Positions 23,025 to 30,591 of a DNA stretch of 64,000 nucleotides are shown here, one piece after another (position 1 is the first letter of the stretch; every line of letters starts with the position of its first letter). Source of the DNA: Streptomyces zhihengii (GTDB taxonomy: Bacteria; Actinomycetota; Actinomycetes; Streptomycetales; Streptomycetaceae). Location of the stretch: NCBI RefSeq assembly GCF_016919245.1, contig NZ_JAFEJA010000001.1, forward strand, positions 806,001 to 870,000, read 5' to 3'. Under the pieces are notes generated by a model. The model saw only the letters and a list, made by a program, of their open reading frames with translations. It was not told the DNA's origin and did not search any database. Made by a program: the position numbers and the translations under genes.

Positions 23025-23058
23025 CCCCTTCCGACCTTCGCACGCCCCTGGAGACACC

Positions 23059-23295
23059 GTGACCGACCCCGTGAACGGCGCCTGGCCGTACCTGGACGTC
23101 CACCAGTCCCGTACGCACGAGCCCACGCCGTACGAGTACAAGCTCGCCGCCACCCTGGAGGAGGTCTTCACCCACGAGGGCCACGAGCTCGCCGACGTGG
23201 TGCGCGGCCTCAACGCCCGCCAGGTGCACGCCGCCGACGGCGCCCCCTGGACCGAGGAGTCCTTCCGCGCCGAGATGAACCGACTGGGAGCCTGA
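23059..23295 (+). CDS. Small recombinase-like helix-turn-helix domain protein
   Basis: The 78-residue protein has an N-terminal YLDVHQSRTHEPTPYEYKLAATLEEVF and a C-terminal HELADVVRGLNARQVHAADGAPWTEESFRAEMNRLG. The latter resembles the HTH in the serine-recombinase C-terminal region, in which new-site reading is also tied to phrases like 'PW(T)...F...L'. Proteins of this type sit beside Rieske oxygenase genes in aromatic operons, here 3 bases before the oxygenase start. It has no recombinase catalytic domain. It may be an accessory protein or local regulator; the function is not established. Confidence 0.75.
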   Translation: MTDPVNGAWPYLDVHQSRTHEPTPYEYKLAATLEEVFTHEGHELADVVRGLNARQVHAADGAPWTEESFRAEMNRLGA

Positions 23296-23297
23296 CC

Positions 23298-24305
23298 ATG
23301 ACGCTGTCGACGTCCGCCACCGCGGACCACATCTACGCCAACGGCCTGCGCAACCAGTGGCACGCCGTCGTCCCCTCCCGGTTCGTCGCCCCGGGCGGCA
23401 TGCGCAAGGTGACCGCGCTCGGGGAGCAGTGGCTGCTGTTCCGCCGGTCCGACGGCACCCTGGCGATGCTCGCCGACCGCTGTCCCCACCGCGGCGCCCC
23501 GCTGTCGCTGGGCAAACACCTGGGCGACCGGGTGGCCTGCTGGTACCACGGCGTCGAGGTGGAGACCGACGGCACGGTCTCCTCCGTGCCCGGCCTGCCC
23601 GGCTGCAACCTGGAGGGGAAGAAGCTCGTCACCTCGCTCCCGGTCCGCGAGGTGTCCGGCGCGATCCTCGCCTGGTTCGGCGACGAGGAGCACCCGGAGC
23701 CGGCCGAGCTGACCCTGCCGGACCCGCTGACGGACCCGGAGGCGGACGCGTTCCTGTGCTACGCGGAGTGGGACGTGCCGTGGCGCTTCGCCATGGAGAA
23801 CCTGCTCGACCCGATGCACGGCGCGTTCCTGCACCACGACTCCCACACGATGTTCGACGGCGACACCACCGCCAAGTTCCGCATCCGGGAGACCGACCGG
23901 GGCTACTTCTTCGAGAAGACCGACCAGCGGGGCGTCAACTTCGACTGGGTCGAGCTGTGCCGCACCGGCGTCGACTGGGTCGACCTGTCCATCCCCTACC
24001 CGCCGTCGGCGGGCCCCGGCGGGCCGTTCGGCATCGTGGGCATGGCCTGCCCGGTCGACGCGGGGCGCACCGGCGTCTTCTTCTGGCGCTACCGCCGGGT
24101 CCAGGGCTGGCAGCGGGACGCCTGGCGCTTCCTCTACAAGACGCTGATCGAGAAGCGCCACTGGGACGTGCTGGAGCAGGACCGCGTGATGCTGGAGGCC
24201 ATGCCGGCCGACGCCGACCAGCGGGAGAACCTCTACCAGCACGATCTGGGCGTGGTGCGGCTGCGCCGCCTGTACCGGACGGCCGCCGAGGCCCAGTCCG
24301 CCTGA
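23298..24305 (+). CDS. Rieske non-heme iron oxygenase, alpha subunit
   Basis: This is a terminal oxygenase for aromatic hydroxylation or O/N-demethylation. The 335-residue protein has the Rieske centre Cys62-x-His64 (CPHRGAPL) and Cys81-x2-His84 (CWYHGVEV), and the mononuclear iron site in ENLLDPMHGAFLHHDSH, with Asp bridging residue and two His ligands. Its short length and single alpha-type subunit match phthalate/vanillate-type oxygenases more than naphthalene-dioxygenase alpha-beta enzymes; no beta subunit gene is present. It is the last gene of the operon and is followed by a hairpin. Confidence 0.94.
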   Translation: MTLSTSATADHIYANGLRNQWHAVVPSRFVAPGGMRKVTALGEQWLLFRRSDGTLAMLADRCPHRGAPLSLGKHLGDRVACWYHGVEVETDGTVSSVPGLPGCNLEGKKLVTSLPVREVSGAILAWFGDEEHPEPAELTLPDPLTDPEADAFLCYAEWDVPWRFAMENLLDPMHGAFLHHDSHTMFDGDTTAKFRIRETDRGYFFEKTDQRGVNFDWVELCRTGVDWVDLSIPYPPSAGPGGPFGIVGMACPVDAGRTGVFFWRYRRVQGWQRDAWRFLYKTLIEKRHWDVLEQDRVMLEAMPADADQRENLYQHDLGVVRLRRLYRTAAEAQSA

Positions 24306-24311
24306 AGGCTC

Positions 24312-24337
24312 GGGGTCCGGGCACCCGCCCGGACCCC
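24312..24337 (+). terminator. Hairpin closing the catabolic operon
   Basis: Arms GGGGTCCGGG (24312-24321) and CCCGGACCCC (24328-24337) pair perfectly over 10 bp around a 6-base loop, 7 bases after the Rieske stop. Confidence 0.75.
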
Positions 24338-24420
24338 GCCGGGGCGCGCCGCCCCGGAATGCGCGCTCCTGTCGGCGGGGGTATCAAAGGAAGACCGTCA
24401 CCTGATCGGAGCCGAGTGCC

Positions 24421-24897
24421 ATGGACGACTACCCGCTCCTCAACGTCTTCCTCTCGATGCTGTGGTTCTTCCTGTGGGTCATGTGGTTCTTCCTCCTGTT
24501 CAAGGTGTGCACCGACATCTTCCGGGACCGCACCATGGGCGGCTGGGGCAAGGCCGGCTGGCTGGTCTTCGTGCTCGTCCTGCCCTATCTCGGCGTCTTC
24601 GTCTACCTGATCGCCCGGGGCCGGAGCATGGGCGAGCGGGACGTCGAGCAGCTCAAGGAGCAGGACGCGGCCTTCCGCGAGTACGTCCGCAAGGCCGCCG
24701 GCGGCCAGGGCGGCGGCAGCACGGTCGACGAACTGCACCGGCTCGCCGCGCTGAAGGACAAGGGCGACATCTCCCCGGCGGAGTTCGAGCGCGCCAAGGC
24801 CCAGGTGCTCGCCGGCGCGGGCGGCGGCCCGTCCGCCGGTGCCGCCGGCGCCACTGCGTCGGCCGGCACCCCCGGCGGACCGGCCCAGGGGGTCTGA
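24421..24897 (+). CDS. SHOCT-domain membrane protein with PLDc_N-like helices
   Basis: The 158-residue protein has two membrane helices (about 8-31 and 43-64, containing FFLWVMWFFLLFKV and LVFVLVLPYLGVFVYLIA, then RGRSMGERD, the pattern of the PLDc_N/cardiolipase N-terminal family). A soluble part follows with a SHOCT motif (VDELHRLAALKDKGDISPAEFERAKAQVL, about 101-130) and an Ala/Gly-rich tail. SHOCT segments are short oligomerisation modules. The cellular role is unknown. It stands alone between two terminators and is unrelated to the catabolic operon. Confidence 0.88.
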   Translation: MDDYPLLNVFLSMLWFFLWVMWFFLLFKVCTDIFRDRTMGGWGKAGWLVFVLVLPYLGVFVYLIARGRSMGERDVEQLKEQDAAFREYVRKAAGGQGGGSTVDELHRLAALKDKGDISPAEFERAKAQVLAGAGGGPSAGAAGATASAGTPGGPAQGV

Positions 24898-24934
24898 CGG
24901 CGCCGCCCGTTCCGGTGCGCGGCCCCTGGACGCA

Positions 24935-24969
24935 GGACGGCCCCGCGGCCCCTCGCCGCGGGGCCGTCC
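24935..24969 (+). terminator. Hairpin after the SHOCT gene
   Basis: Arms GGACGGCCCCGCGGC (24935-24949) and GCCGCGGGGCCGTCC (24955-24969) pair over 15 bp around a 5-base loop. Confidence 0.8.
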
Positions 24970-25006
24970 GGGCATATGATGGTCCGCCCGGCCGGACCGA
25001 CGAGAA

Positions 25007-26041
25007 GTGGCAGGACGCGTGGCGCAGACGGTGAGCATCAAGGAAGTCGCCCGGCTCGCCGACGTGTCGGTCGGCACCGTGTCCAATGTGCTCAACCGGC
25101 CGGAGAAGGTGGCGGAGAGCACCCGGATCCGGGTCCAGACGATCATCGAGCAGACGGGGTTCGTCCGCAGCGAGTCGGCCCGCCAGCTCAGGGCGGGCAG
25201 CAGCCGCATGCTGGCCATGCTCGTGCTCGACATGGGGAACCCGTTCTTCGTCTCCGTCGCCAAGGGCGCGGAGCGCGCCGCCCGTGACGCGGGCCTCGGC
25301 GTGATGCTCGGCAACAGCGCGGGCAGCGGCGACGAGGAGGCGTACTACCTGTCGCTCTTCGCCGAGCAGCGGGTGCGCGGGGTGCTCGTCACCCCCGCCG
25401 ACCACAGCGGGCACCATGTCCGCGAGTTCGCCCGCCACGGCATCCCGTTCGTCCACGTCGACCGGCTGGTCCCGGAGGCCGACGGCTGCTCGGTCTCGGT
25501 GGACGACGTGGCCGGTGGCACCCTGGCGGTGCGCCATCTGCTGGCCGCGGGGCACCGCTCGGTCACCTACATCAGCGGCCCGATGGGCCTGCCCCAGTGC
25601 CGCGACCGGCACGCCGGCGCGCTCGCGGCCCTCGCGGAGGCGGGGCTGCCGGCCGACGCGCTGCGGCACGTCGAGACGGCCCGCCTCGACGTCGCATCCG
25701 GCATCGACGCGGCCTCCCGCCTGCTCGGCCTGCGCGAACGCCCGACCGCGCTCTTCTGCGCCAACGACCTGCTGGCCCTCGGCGTGCTCCAGTCGCTGTA
25801 CGCGGCGGGTGTCCGGGTCCCCGACGACATGGCGATCGTCGGCTACGACGACATCGAGTTCGCGGCCGCCGCCGTGGTGCCGCTGACCTCGGTGCGCCAG
25901 CCCTCCGCGCGCATGGGACGGACCGCCGCCGAGCTGCTGATCGAGGAGACCGGCGAGGACGCGGCGGAGCACCGGCACCGCGCGATCGTGCTCCAGCCCG
26001 AGCTCGTCGTGCGCGGGTCCACGCTGCGCCGCCCCGGCTGA
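25007..26041 (+). CDS. LacI-family transcriptional regulator
   Basis: This is a sugar-responsive repressor. The 344-residue protein has an N-terminal LacI HTH (VSIKEVARLADVSVGTVSNVLNRPEKVAESTRIRV) and hinge, then a periplasmic-binding-type effector domain (MLVLDMGNPFFVSVAKGAE, FCANDLLALGVLQSLYAAGVRVPDDMAIVGYDDIEFA). Start codons at 25007, 25019 and 25031 are all possible and differ only in a few residues before the HTH. It is clearly paralogous to the convergent gene at 26059-27084, with nearly every structural motif shared. No target gene adjoins it directly. Confidence 0.92.
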   Translation: MAGRVAQTVSIKEVARLADVSVGTVSNVLNRPEKVAESTRIRVQTIIEQTGFVRSESARQLRAGSSRMLAMLVLDMGNPFFVSVAKGAERAARDAGLGVMLGNSAGSGDEEAYYLSLFAEQRVRGVLVTPADHSGHHVREFARHGIPFVHVDRLVPEADGCSVSVDDVAGGTLAVRHLLAAGHRSVTYISGPMGLPQCRDRHAGALAALAEAGLPADALRHVETARLDVASGIDAASRLLGLRERPTALFCANDLLALGVLQSLYAAGVRVPDDMAIVGYDDIEFAAAAVVPLTSVRQPSARMGRTAAELLIEETGEDAAEHRHRAIVLQPELVVRGSTLRRPG

Positions 26042-26058
26042 GCCTCGGCGGCCGGCCG

Positions 26059-27084
26059 TCACCCCCGGCGGCCGCCCAGTGTCGAGTCCCTGACCACCAG
26101 TTCCGGCTGGAGCACGATCTGCTCGTGCCGGTGCGCCGCCGCCTCGTCCCCCGTCTCCTCGATCAGCAGCCGCGCCGCCGTGCGCCCGAGATGGAAGGCC
26201 GGCTGCCGCACCGAGGTCAGCGGGACGGCCGCCGCCGCGGCGAACTCGATGTCGTCGTACCCGACCAGGGCGACGTCGTCGGGGACGCGCACGCCCGCCC
26301 CGTAGAGGCTCTGGAGCACCCCGAGGGCGAGCATGTCGTTGGCGCAGAAGACCGCCGACGGCAGGGCGGCCATGCCCAGCAGCCGCGCGCCGGCATCCCG
26401 TCCTGCGGCGGCGTCCAGACGCGCGGCCTCCACCTGCCGCAGGGCGCCGGCCGGCAGACCGCTCTCCGCCAGGGCCAGCAGGGCGCCCTCGCGGCGGTCG
26501 CGGCACTGGGCGAGGTGCATCGGGCCGCTGACGTAGACGATCTCCCGGTGTCCGCGCCCCACCAGGTGGCGCGCGGCCAGCGCGCCGCCCGCGATGTCGT
26601 CCACGGACACCGAGCAGCCGTCGGCGCTGGGCAGGGCCCGGTCGACGCAGACGAACGGGATGCCGTGGCGCCGGAAGGCGGCGAGGTTGCGGCCGGTGGC
26701 GTCCGCGGGCGTCACCAGCACACCGCGGACCTCCTGCTCGCAGAAGAGGGTCAGGTACTCGGCCTCCTCGTGGGGGCTCTCCGCGCTGTTGCAGAGCATC
26801 ACGCCGAGGCCCGCGTCACGGGCGGAGCGCTCGGCGCCCGCCGCGACGTCCACGAAGAACGGGTTGGCCATGTCGAGGACGAGCATCCCCAGGGTGCGGC
26901 TGCGGCCGGCCCTGAGCTGGCGCGCGGACTCGCTGCGGACGTAGCCGAGGCGTTCGATCGTCAGCAGCACGCGCAGCCGTGTCTCCTCGGCGACCGTCTC
27001 CGGGCGGTTGACCACATTGGAGACCGTGCCGAGCGAGACGCCCGCCTCGCTCGCCACGTCCTTCATGCCCACGCCGCGCGCCAT
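26059..27084 (-). CDS. LacI-family transcriptional regulator, probable rhamnose-locus repressor
   Basis: The 341-residue LacI protein starts MARGVGMKDVASEAGVSLGTVSNVVNRPETV and continues through RSESARQLRAGRSRTLGMLVLDMANPFF to FCANDMLALGVLQSLYGAGVRVPDDVALVGYDDIEFA. It is a close paralogue of the regulator at 25007-26041, ending 17 bases from it tail to tail. It lies downstream of the rhamnose mutarotase gene on the same strand, so rhamnose or a rhamnose metabolite is a plausible effector. LacI-type palindromes occur upstream of that gene. Confidence 0.92.
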   Translation of the reverse strand: MARGVGMKDVASEAGVSLGTVSNVVNRPETVAEETRLRVLLTIERLGYVRSESARQLRAGRSRTLGMLVLDMANPFFVDVAAGAERSARDAGLGVMLCNSAESPHEEAEYLTLFCEQEVRGVLVTPADATGRNLAAFRRHGIPFVCVDRALPSADGCSVSVDDIAGGALAARHLVGRGHREIVYVSGPMHLAQCRDRREGALLALAESGLPAGALRQVEAARLDAAAGRDAGARLLGMAALPSAVFCANDMLALGVLQSLYGAGVRVPDDVALVGYDDIEFAAAAAVPLTSVRQPAFHLGRTAARLLIEETGDEAAAHRHEQIVLQPELVVRDSTLGGRRG

Positions 27085-27220
27085 CAGCCGCCCGCCTGCG
27101 CGGGGCGGGCACGGGGCACAGGCGCCGGCGCGGGCGGTCCGGGCATGACGGCTCCTTCGGGGTGCGTGGCGGCCGGGACGAGGACGGGCGGGCGCGGGGC
27201 CGGGCGGGTGCGGGGCCGGG

Positions 27221-27281
27221 CGGATGCGTGTGCGGCGGCGGGGCGGGGGCCGGCGGATGCGTGTGCGGCGGCGGGGCGGGG
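27221..27281. repeat. Two 28-bp perfect direct repeats downstream of rhaM
   Basis: Identical 28-bp copies at 27221-27248 and 27254-27281 begin CGGATGCGTGTGCGGCGGCG and end GGGCGGGG, with a 33-bp period. The second ends one base before the rhaM stop triplet (minus strand). They occupy the 198-base gap between rhaM and the LacI gene and look non-coding. Confidence 0.8.
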
Positions 27282-27282
27282 C

Positions 27283-27630
27283 TCAAGCCAGATGGAAGAC
27301 CTCGGTCAGGGGCTTCATCGCCTCGTCGGGAGCCGCGCCGTCCAGCGCCTCGAAGAACCCGCCCATCTCGGCCTGCCAGCGCGCGTTCACGGACGTGGCG
27401 GCCATGGCCTCGCGCGCGGCGTCGAAGTCCTCGGTCTCCAGGTATCCGACGAGCAGCCCGTCCTCCCGCAGGAAGAGGGAGTAGTTGTGCCAGCCGGTCT
27501 CCGAGAGGGCCGCGCGCATCTCCGGCCACACCTCGGCATGCCGCTCGCGGTACTCGTCGATACGGTCCTCGCGGACCTTCAGCAGGAAGCAGACACGCTG
27601 CACTTCGGGCACCGCCCCACGGCTCGTCAC
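27283..27630 (-). CDS. rhaM: L-rhamnose mutarotase
   Basis: RhaM interconverts alpha and beta anomers of L-rhamnose so that the isomerase receives its preferred form. The 115-residue protein is a dimeric alpha/beta barrel-type protein with family motifs VQRVCFLLKVREDRIDEYRERHAEVWPEM (His25-type catalytic region), GWHNYSLFLREDGLLVGYLETEDF and MGGFFE. No rhamnose isomerase, kinase or aldolase genes lie in the window, so the rest of the pathway is elsewhere. A GTG at codon 7 is an alternative start. Two LacI-type palindromes sit upstream. Confidence 0.9.
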   Translation of the reverse strand: MTSRGAVPEVQRVCFLLKVREDRIDEYRERHAEVWPEMRAALSETGWHNYSLFLREDGLLVGYLETEDFDAAREAMAATSVNARWQAEMGGFFEALDGAAPDEAMKPLTEVFHLA

Positions 27631-27667
27631 CGTCGGGCCGCGCCCGGACCGAGCCGGCGACCCGCGA

Positions 27668-27679
27668 TGAAAGGTTTCA
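27668..27679. promoter_or_regulatory. LacI-type palindrome upstream of rhaM
   Basis: TGAAAGGTTTCA is a dyad with perfect 5-bp arms, 38 bases before the rhaM start. It is the expected size and symmetry of a LacI/GalR operator and probably binds one or both neighbouring LacI proteins. Confidence 0.6.
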
Positions 27680-27819
27680 ATGGATCACTCCGGACGCTAA
27701 CCGGCCGGACCCGCAGCGTCAATGGGCAGACCGGGACGACCGCTCGACCGCCGCCCGGCCTGGCCGACTCCACCCCGGAGCGGCACCGACCCCGCGACAG
27801 GGCACACCCCTCCCCCGCA

Positions 27820-27831
27820 TGAAACGATTCA
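27820..27831. promoter_or_regulatory. Second LacI-type palindrome in the rhaM upstream region
   Basis: TGAAACGATTCA is a near-perfect dyad of the same consensus, 141 bases from the first. Otherwise the 475-base gap 27631-28105 holds no gene I can support; it may contain a promoter for a short transcript or provide a distal operator for looping. Confidence 0.5.
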
Positions 27832-28093
27832 CACACCCGGACCCCCGCCCGGCTCCGCGCACCCCGCCGAGCACGCCCGGATCGGGGCGGAAGGCCCTCC
27901 GGGCCGCCCCGCAATCCCCGGCGGGCGCGCGACGACAGCTGCGGCACCTCACCGCGTTGCCGAATCGCCCGAATACGCCCAGTACGAGGACGACCCTCCG
28001 CCTTGCGATGCGTCCCCTGTGCCCTGCGGGCCCGGGGAGGCCCCATGCATCTGACGCCGCACGCTGATCCGCCGGGCCTTGCGGGGCAGCCCT

Positions 28094-28099
28094 TAGACT
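28094..28099 (+). promoter_or_regulatory. -10 box of an apparently leaderless transcript
   Basis: TAGACT ends 6 bases before the ATG at 28106, which would place transcription start on the A of the start codon. No Shine-Dalgarno sequence is present, so this gene is probably leaderless. Confidence 0.6.
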
Positions 28100-28105
28100 C
28101 GCCGG

Positions 28106-28726
28106 ATGGCGAAGTACTTCGACGTGCACCCCGACAACCCGCAACGGCGCATCATCGGCAGCGTGGTCGACGACATCCGCTCCGGCGCGCTCGTCGCCTA
28201 CCCGACCGACTCCTGCTTCGCGCTCGGCTGCCAGCTCGGCAACCGCGCGGCGCTGGACCGGATCAGAACGATCCGCCACCTCGACGACAAGCACCACTTC
28301 ACCCTGGTGTGCCGCGACTTCGCACAGCTCGGCCAGTTCGTGCACGTCGACAACGACGTGTTCCGCGCCGTGAAGGCCGCGACGCCCGGCAGCTACACCT
28401 TCATCCTGCCCGCGACGAAGGAGGTGCCCCGCCAGCTCCTGCACCCGAAGAAGAAGACGGTCGGCGTGCGCATCCCCGACCATGTCGTCACCCAGGCGAT
28501 CCTCGCCGAGCTCGGCGAGCCGCTGCTCTCCAGCACCCTGCTGCTCCCCGACGAGGAGGAGCCGCTGACCCAGGGCTGGGAGATCAAGGAGCGGCTGGAC
28601 CACGTGGTGGACGCCGTCGTCGACTCCGGCGACTGCGGCACCCGGCCCACGACGGTCATCGACTTCTCTGGCGGGGAGGCCGAGATCGTGCGCCGGGGCG
28701 CGGGCGACACCACGCGCTTCGAGTGA
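28106..28726 (+). CDS. YrdC/Sua5/YciO-family L-threonylcarbamoyladenylate synthase-type protein
   Basis: The family makes threonylcarbamoyl-AMP for the t6A modification of tRNAs decoding ANN codons. The 206-residue protein has the YrdC-fold ATP-binding motif IRSGALVAYPTDSCFALGC near residue 25, IRHLDDKHHFTLVCRDFAQL, PGSYTFILPAT and VGVRIPDH. It lacks the C-terminal Sua5 domain and its sequence is closer to the YciO subgroup, whose exact role is less certain. It stands alone between the rhamnose and arabinan genes. Confidence 0.88.
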   Translation: MAKYFDVHPDNPQRRIIGSVVDDIRSGALVAYPTDSCFALGCQLGNRAALDRIRTIRHLDDKHHFTLVCRDFAQLGQFVHVDNDVFRAVKAATPGSYTFILPATKEVPRQLLHPKKKTVGVRIPDHVVTQAILAELGEPLLSSTLLLPDEEEPLTQGWEIKERLDHVVDAVVDSGDCGTRPTTVIDFSGGEAEIVRRGAGDTTRFE

Positions 28727-28858
28727 CGCACCGGCCCGGCGCACGCCCGCGGGCGTGCGCCGGGACCCCCGATCCGCAGGGCCCGTGATCCCCGGCTCCC
28801 CGTCGCCGGCTCCCGGTCCGCCCCCGCAGGGACGGGTCTCGGTGCGTGCGCGGGATTC

Positions 28859-29827
28859 TCAGTAGGCGACGGGCCAACCGCTGCGCCAGTCCAGGAGATT
28901 GACGCCGAGCTTGGGCGTGCCGTTGTCCTGGGCGTCGTAGTAGTGGTACACGATCAGGTCCCCGTCGACGTCCTTCATGACCGACTGGCCGCCGGGGCCG
29001 ACGACCGAGCCGTGCGACTCCAGGACGGGCGTCCCGCCGTTCTCCGTCATCCGGACACCGTTCCTGTCGGTGTACGGCCCCGTGACCTTGGTGGCGCGCC
29101 CGACCTTGACCTTGTACGTGGAGGCGGTACCGGCACAGCAGGTGTCGTACGAGGCGAAGAGGTAGTAGTAGCCGTTCCGCTTGACGACGAACGGCGCCTC
29201 GACCGCCTTGGTGCCGGTCGGACGGGAGGCCAGGGAGCGCCGGCCCGTGTCCGAGGCGAGCTGCTTCCCGGTCGAGGGGTCGATCCGGATCATCTTGATC
29301 CCGGTCCACCAGCTCCCGAAGGACAGCCACCACCTGCCGTCGTCGTCGACGAAGAGGTTCGGGTCGATGGCGTTGTAGTCGCTGGAGGAACCGGACGTGT
29401 ACACGATGCCCCGGTCGGTCCAGCTGCCCGGCGCTCCGGTGGCGGAGACCGCGAGTCCGATGGCGGAGGTGTTGGAGCCGAAGGACGAGACGGAGTAGTA
29501 CATCAGGTAACTGCCGCCGTGGTGCGAGATGTCGGGCGCCCACGCCTCCGGGACCGGCGAGTAGCGCGACCACCAGCCCGGCCGGGACGGGAAGGCGTCC
29601 GCCGTCGCGGTGAAGCCGATGCGGTCGGACGAGGTCTTGCCCGAGACGCCTCCGCCCGTGGCGTACAGCAGGTACTGCCCGGACGAGGTCCGGATCATCG
29701 ACGGGTCGTGGGTGATCACGGACCCGGTGACATGGCCGGGATTCGGGTATGCGGACGCCGTGCCGGGAATCAGTGCGAGCAGCACCGCGGCGGGTAAGGC
29801 GAGAAGTGCGGTTCTCCTGCGATACAC
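28859..29827 (-). CDS. Secreted GH43 arabinan endo-1,5-alpha-L-arabinosidase
   Basis: This enzyme cleaves alpha-1,5-linked arabinan outside the cell. The 322-residue protein has a Sec signal (YRRRTALLALPAAVLLALIPGTASA) and a five-bladed GH43 propeller: catalytic base Asp in ITHDPSMI, the pKa-modulating Asp in YNAIDPNLFVDDDG and acid Glu in KAVEAPFVVKRNGYYYLF. The frame extends 12 codons upstream to an ATG at 29863, but the GTG at 29827 has a perfect AGGAGG five bases upstream and starts right at the signal peptide, while the upstream stretch is an operator palindrome. The product would supply arabinose oligomers. Confidence 0.93.
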   Translation of the reverse strand: MYRRRTALLALPAAVLLALIPGTASAYPNPGHVTGSVITHDPSMIRTSSGQYLLYATGGGVSGKTSSDRIGFTATADAFPSRPGWWSRYSPVPEAWAPDISHHGGSYLMYYSVSSFGSNTSAIGLAVSATGAPGSWTDRGIVYTSGSSSDYNAIDPNLFVDDDGRWWLSFGSWWTGIKMIRIDPSTGKQLASDTGRRSLASRPTGTKAVEAPFVVKRNGYYYLFASYDTCCAGTASTYKVKVGRATKVTGPYTDRNGVRMTENGGTPVLESHGSVVGPGGQSVMKDVDGDLIVYHYYDAQDNGTPKLGVNLLDWRSGWPVAY

Positions 29828-29837
29828 ACGAGCCTCC

Positions 29838-29855
29838 TGTTCGACATTTCGAACA
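29838..29855. promoter_or_regulatory. Perfect palindrome overlapping the GH43 ribosome site
   Basis: TGTTCGA-CATT-TCGAACA has perfect 7-bp arms and abuts the AGGAGG at 29833-29838. A bound repressor, or the RNA hairpin itself, would block initiation. Confidence 0.6.
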
Positions 29856-29968
29856 TTGGTCATATATCTGAACGGACCGTAGAAGCGAACCCGTCACGCG
29901 TCAACCGCGTGCGCGGCATCGTCCCCGAACATCCACCACAAGAACCTCCTGCGGCGCCTGCTAGGATA

Positions 29969-29980
29969 GAAAGCGCTTGC
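29969..29980. promoter_or_regulatory. GAAAGCGCTTGC, LacI-type operator candidate
   Basis: The site is palindromic around AGCGCT, with one mismatch from GAAAGCGCTTTC, a common LacI/GalR-type operator. It lies about 140 bases upstream of the GH43 start in the divergent gap before the I36 genes. Confidence 0.5.
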
Positions 29981-30227
29981 CATTACCTGGCACCCCCAAC
30001 AGCCGCTCCGGACTCCCTGTCGCGCCGGGTCCGGAGCGGTGAGAACCGATGCGCCGCCCACGCCGCGGCGGGCGCCGTGACGCACCGCACCCGCCCCGCC
30101 GGGCACACCGCGTCAAGATCAACAATCCGATTACTCACCGTCAGGAGTGACACGAAGAGTAATCGCCCCGAGGGCCGGGGATGACCGCCGTGCACAGCGT
30201 TCCCCGCCCTCACTCCGGGATGTACCC

Positions 30228-30584
30228 ATGCGCCTCCCCATCGCCCTGACCGGCGTCGCCGCCCTCCTCCTCGCCCTGTCCGCCGCGCCGGGACCGGCCG
30301 CCGCCGCCGTGCCGGGCAAGGCGTGCTTCTGGTCCGAGCCGGGCCAGGCGGGGCACGCCTGGTGCTACTCTCCCGGCGGCTACGCGGAGGCCGGGCCGTC
30401 CGTCCGGCGCCATGCCCGGTCGTTCGACAACCGCTCCGGCGGCAGCGTCCACGCGATCCACTTCGGCGACCGGGGCTGCTTCCACCGGGAGTTGCGCGTC
30501 GACGACTACGACGACGACTGGACGGCCTGGGCGGCCCGCCTCGACGGCGTGAGCGACACCACGATGGGCTGCGCGCAGGGCTGA
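30228..30584 (+). CDS. Secreted peptidase-inhibitor family I36 protein
   Basis: The 118-residue protein has a Sec signal (MRLPIALTGVAALLLALSAAPGPAAAA) and a small crystallin-like beta domain with KACFWSEPGQAGHAWCYSPGG, SFDNRSGGSVHAIHFGDRGCFHRELRVDDYDDDW and a final MGCAQG. I36 proteins (SMI type, Streptomyces metalloproteinase inhibitor) inhibit extracellular metalloproteases. Four cysteines probably form two disulfides. The first in-frame ATG is 27 codons earlier, but those residues are charged and precede the signal peptide. It is followed 7 bases later by a lipoprotein gene. Confidence 0.82.
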   Translation: MRLPIALTGVAALLLALSAAPGPAAAAVPGKACFWSEPGQAGHAWCYSPGGYAEAGPSVRRHARSFDNRSGGSVHAIHFGDRGCFHRELRVDDYDDDWTAWAARLDGVSDTTMGCAQG

Positions 30585-30591
30585 GACGACG

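Noticed and set aside
27085..27282. A possible small coding gene in the rhaM-LacI gap
   Set aside because: The open frames consist of repeat-encoded Gly/Arg/Ala runs without a start supported by a ribosome site.
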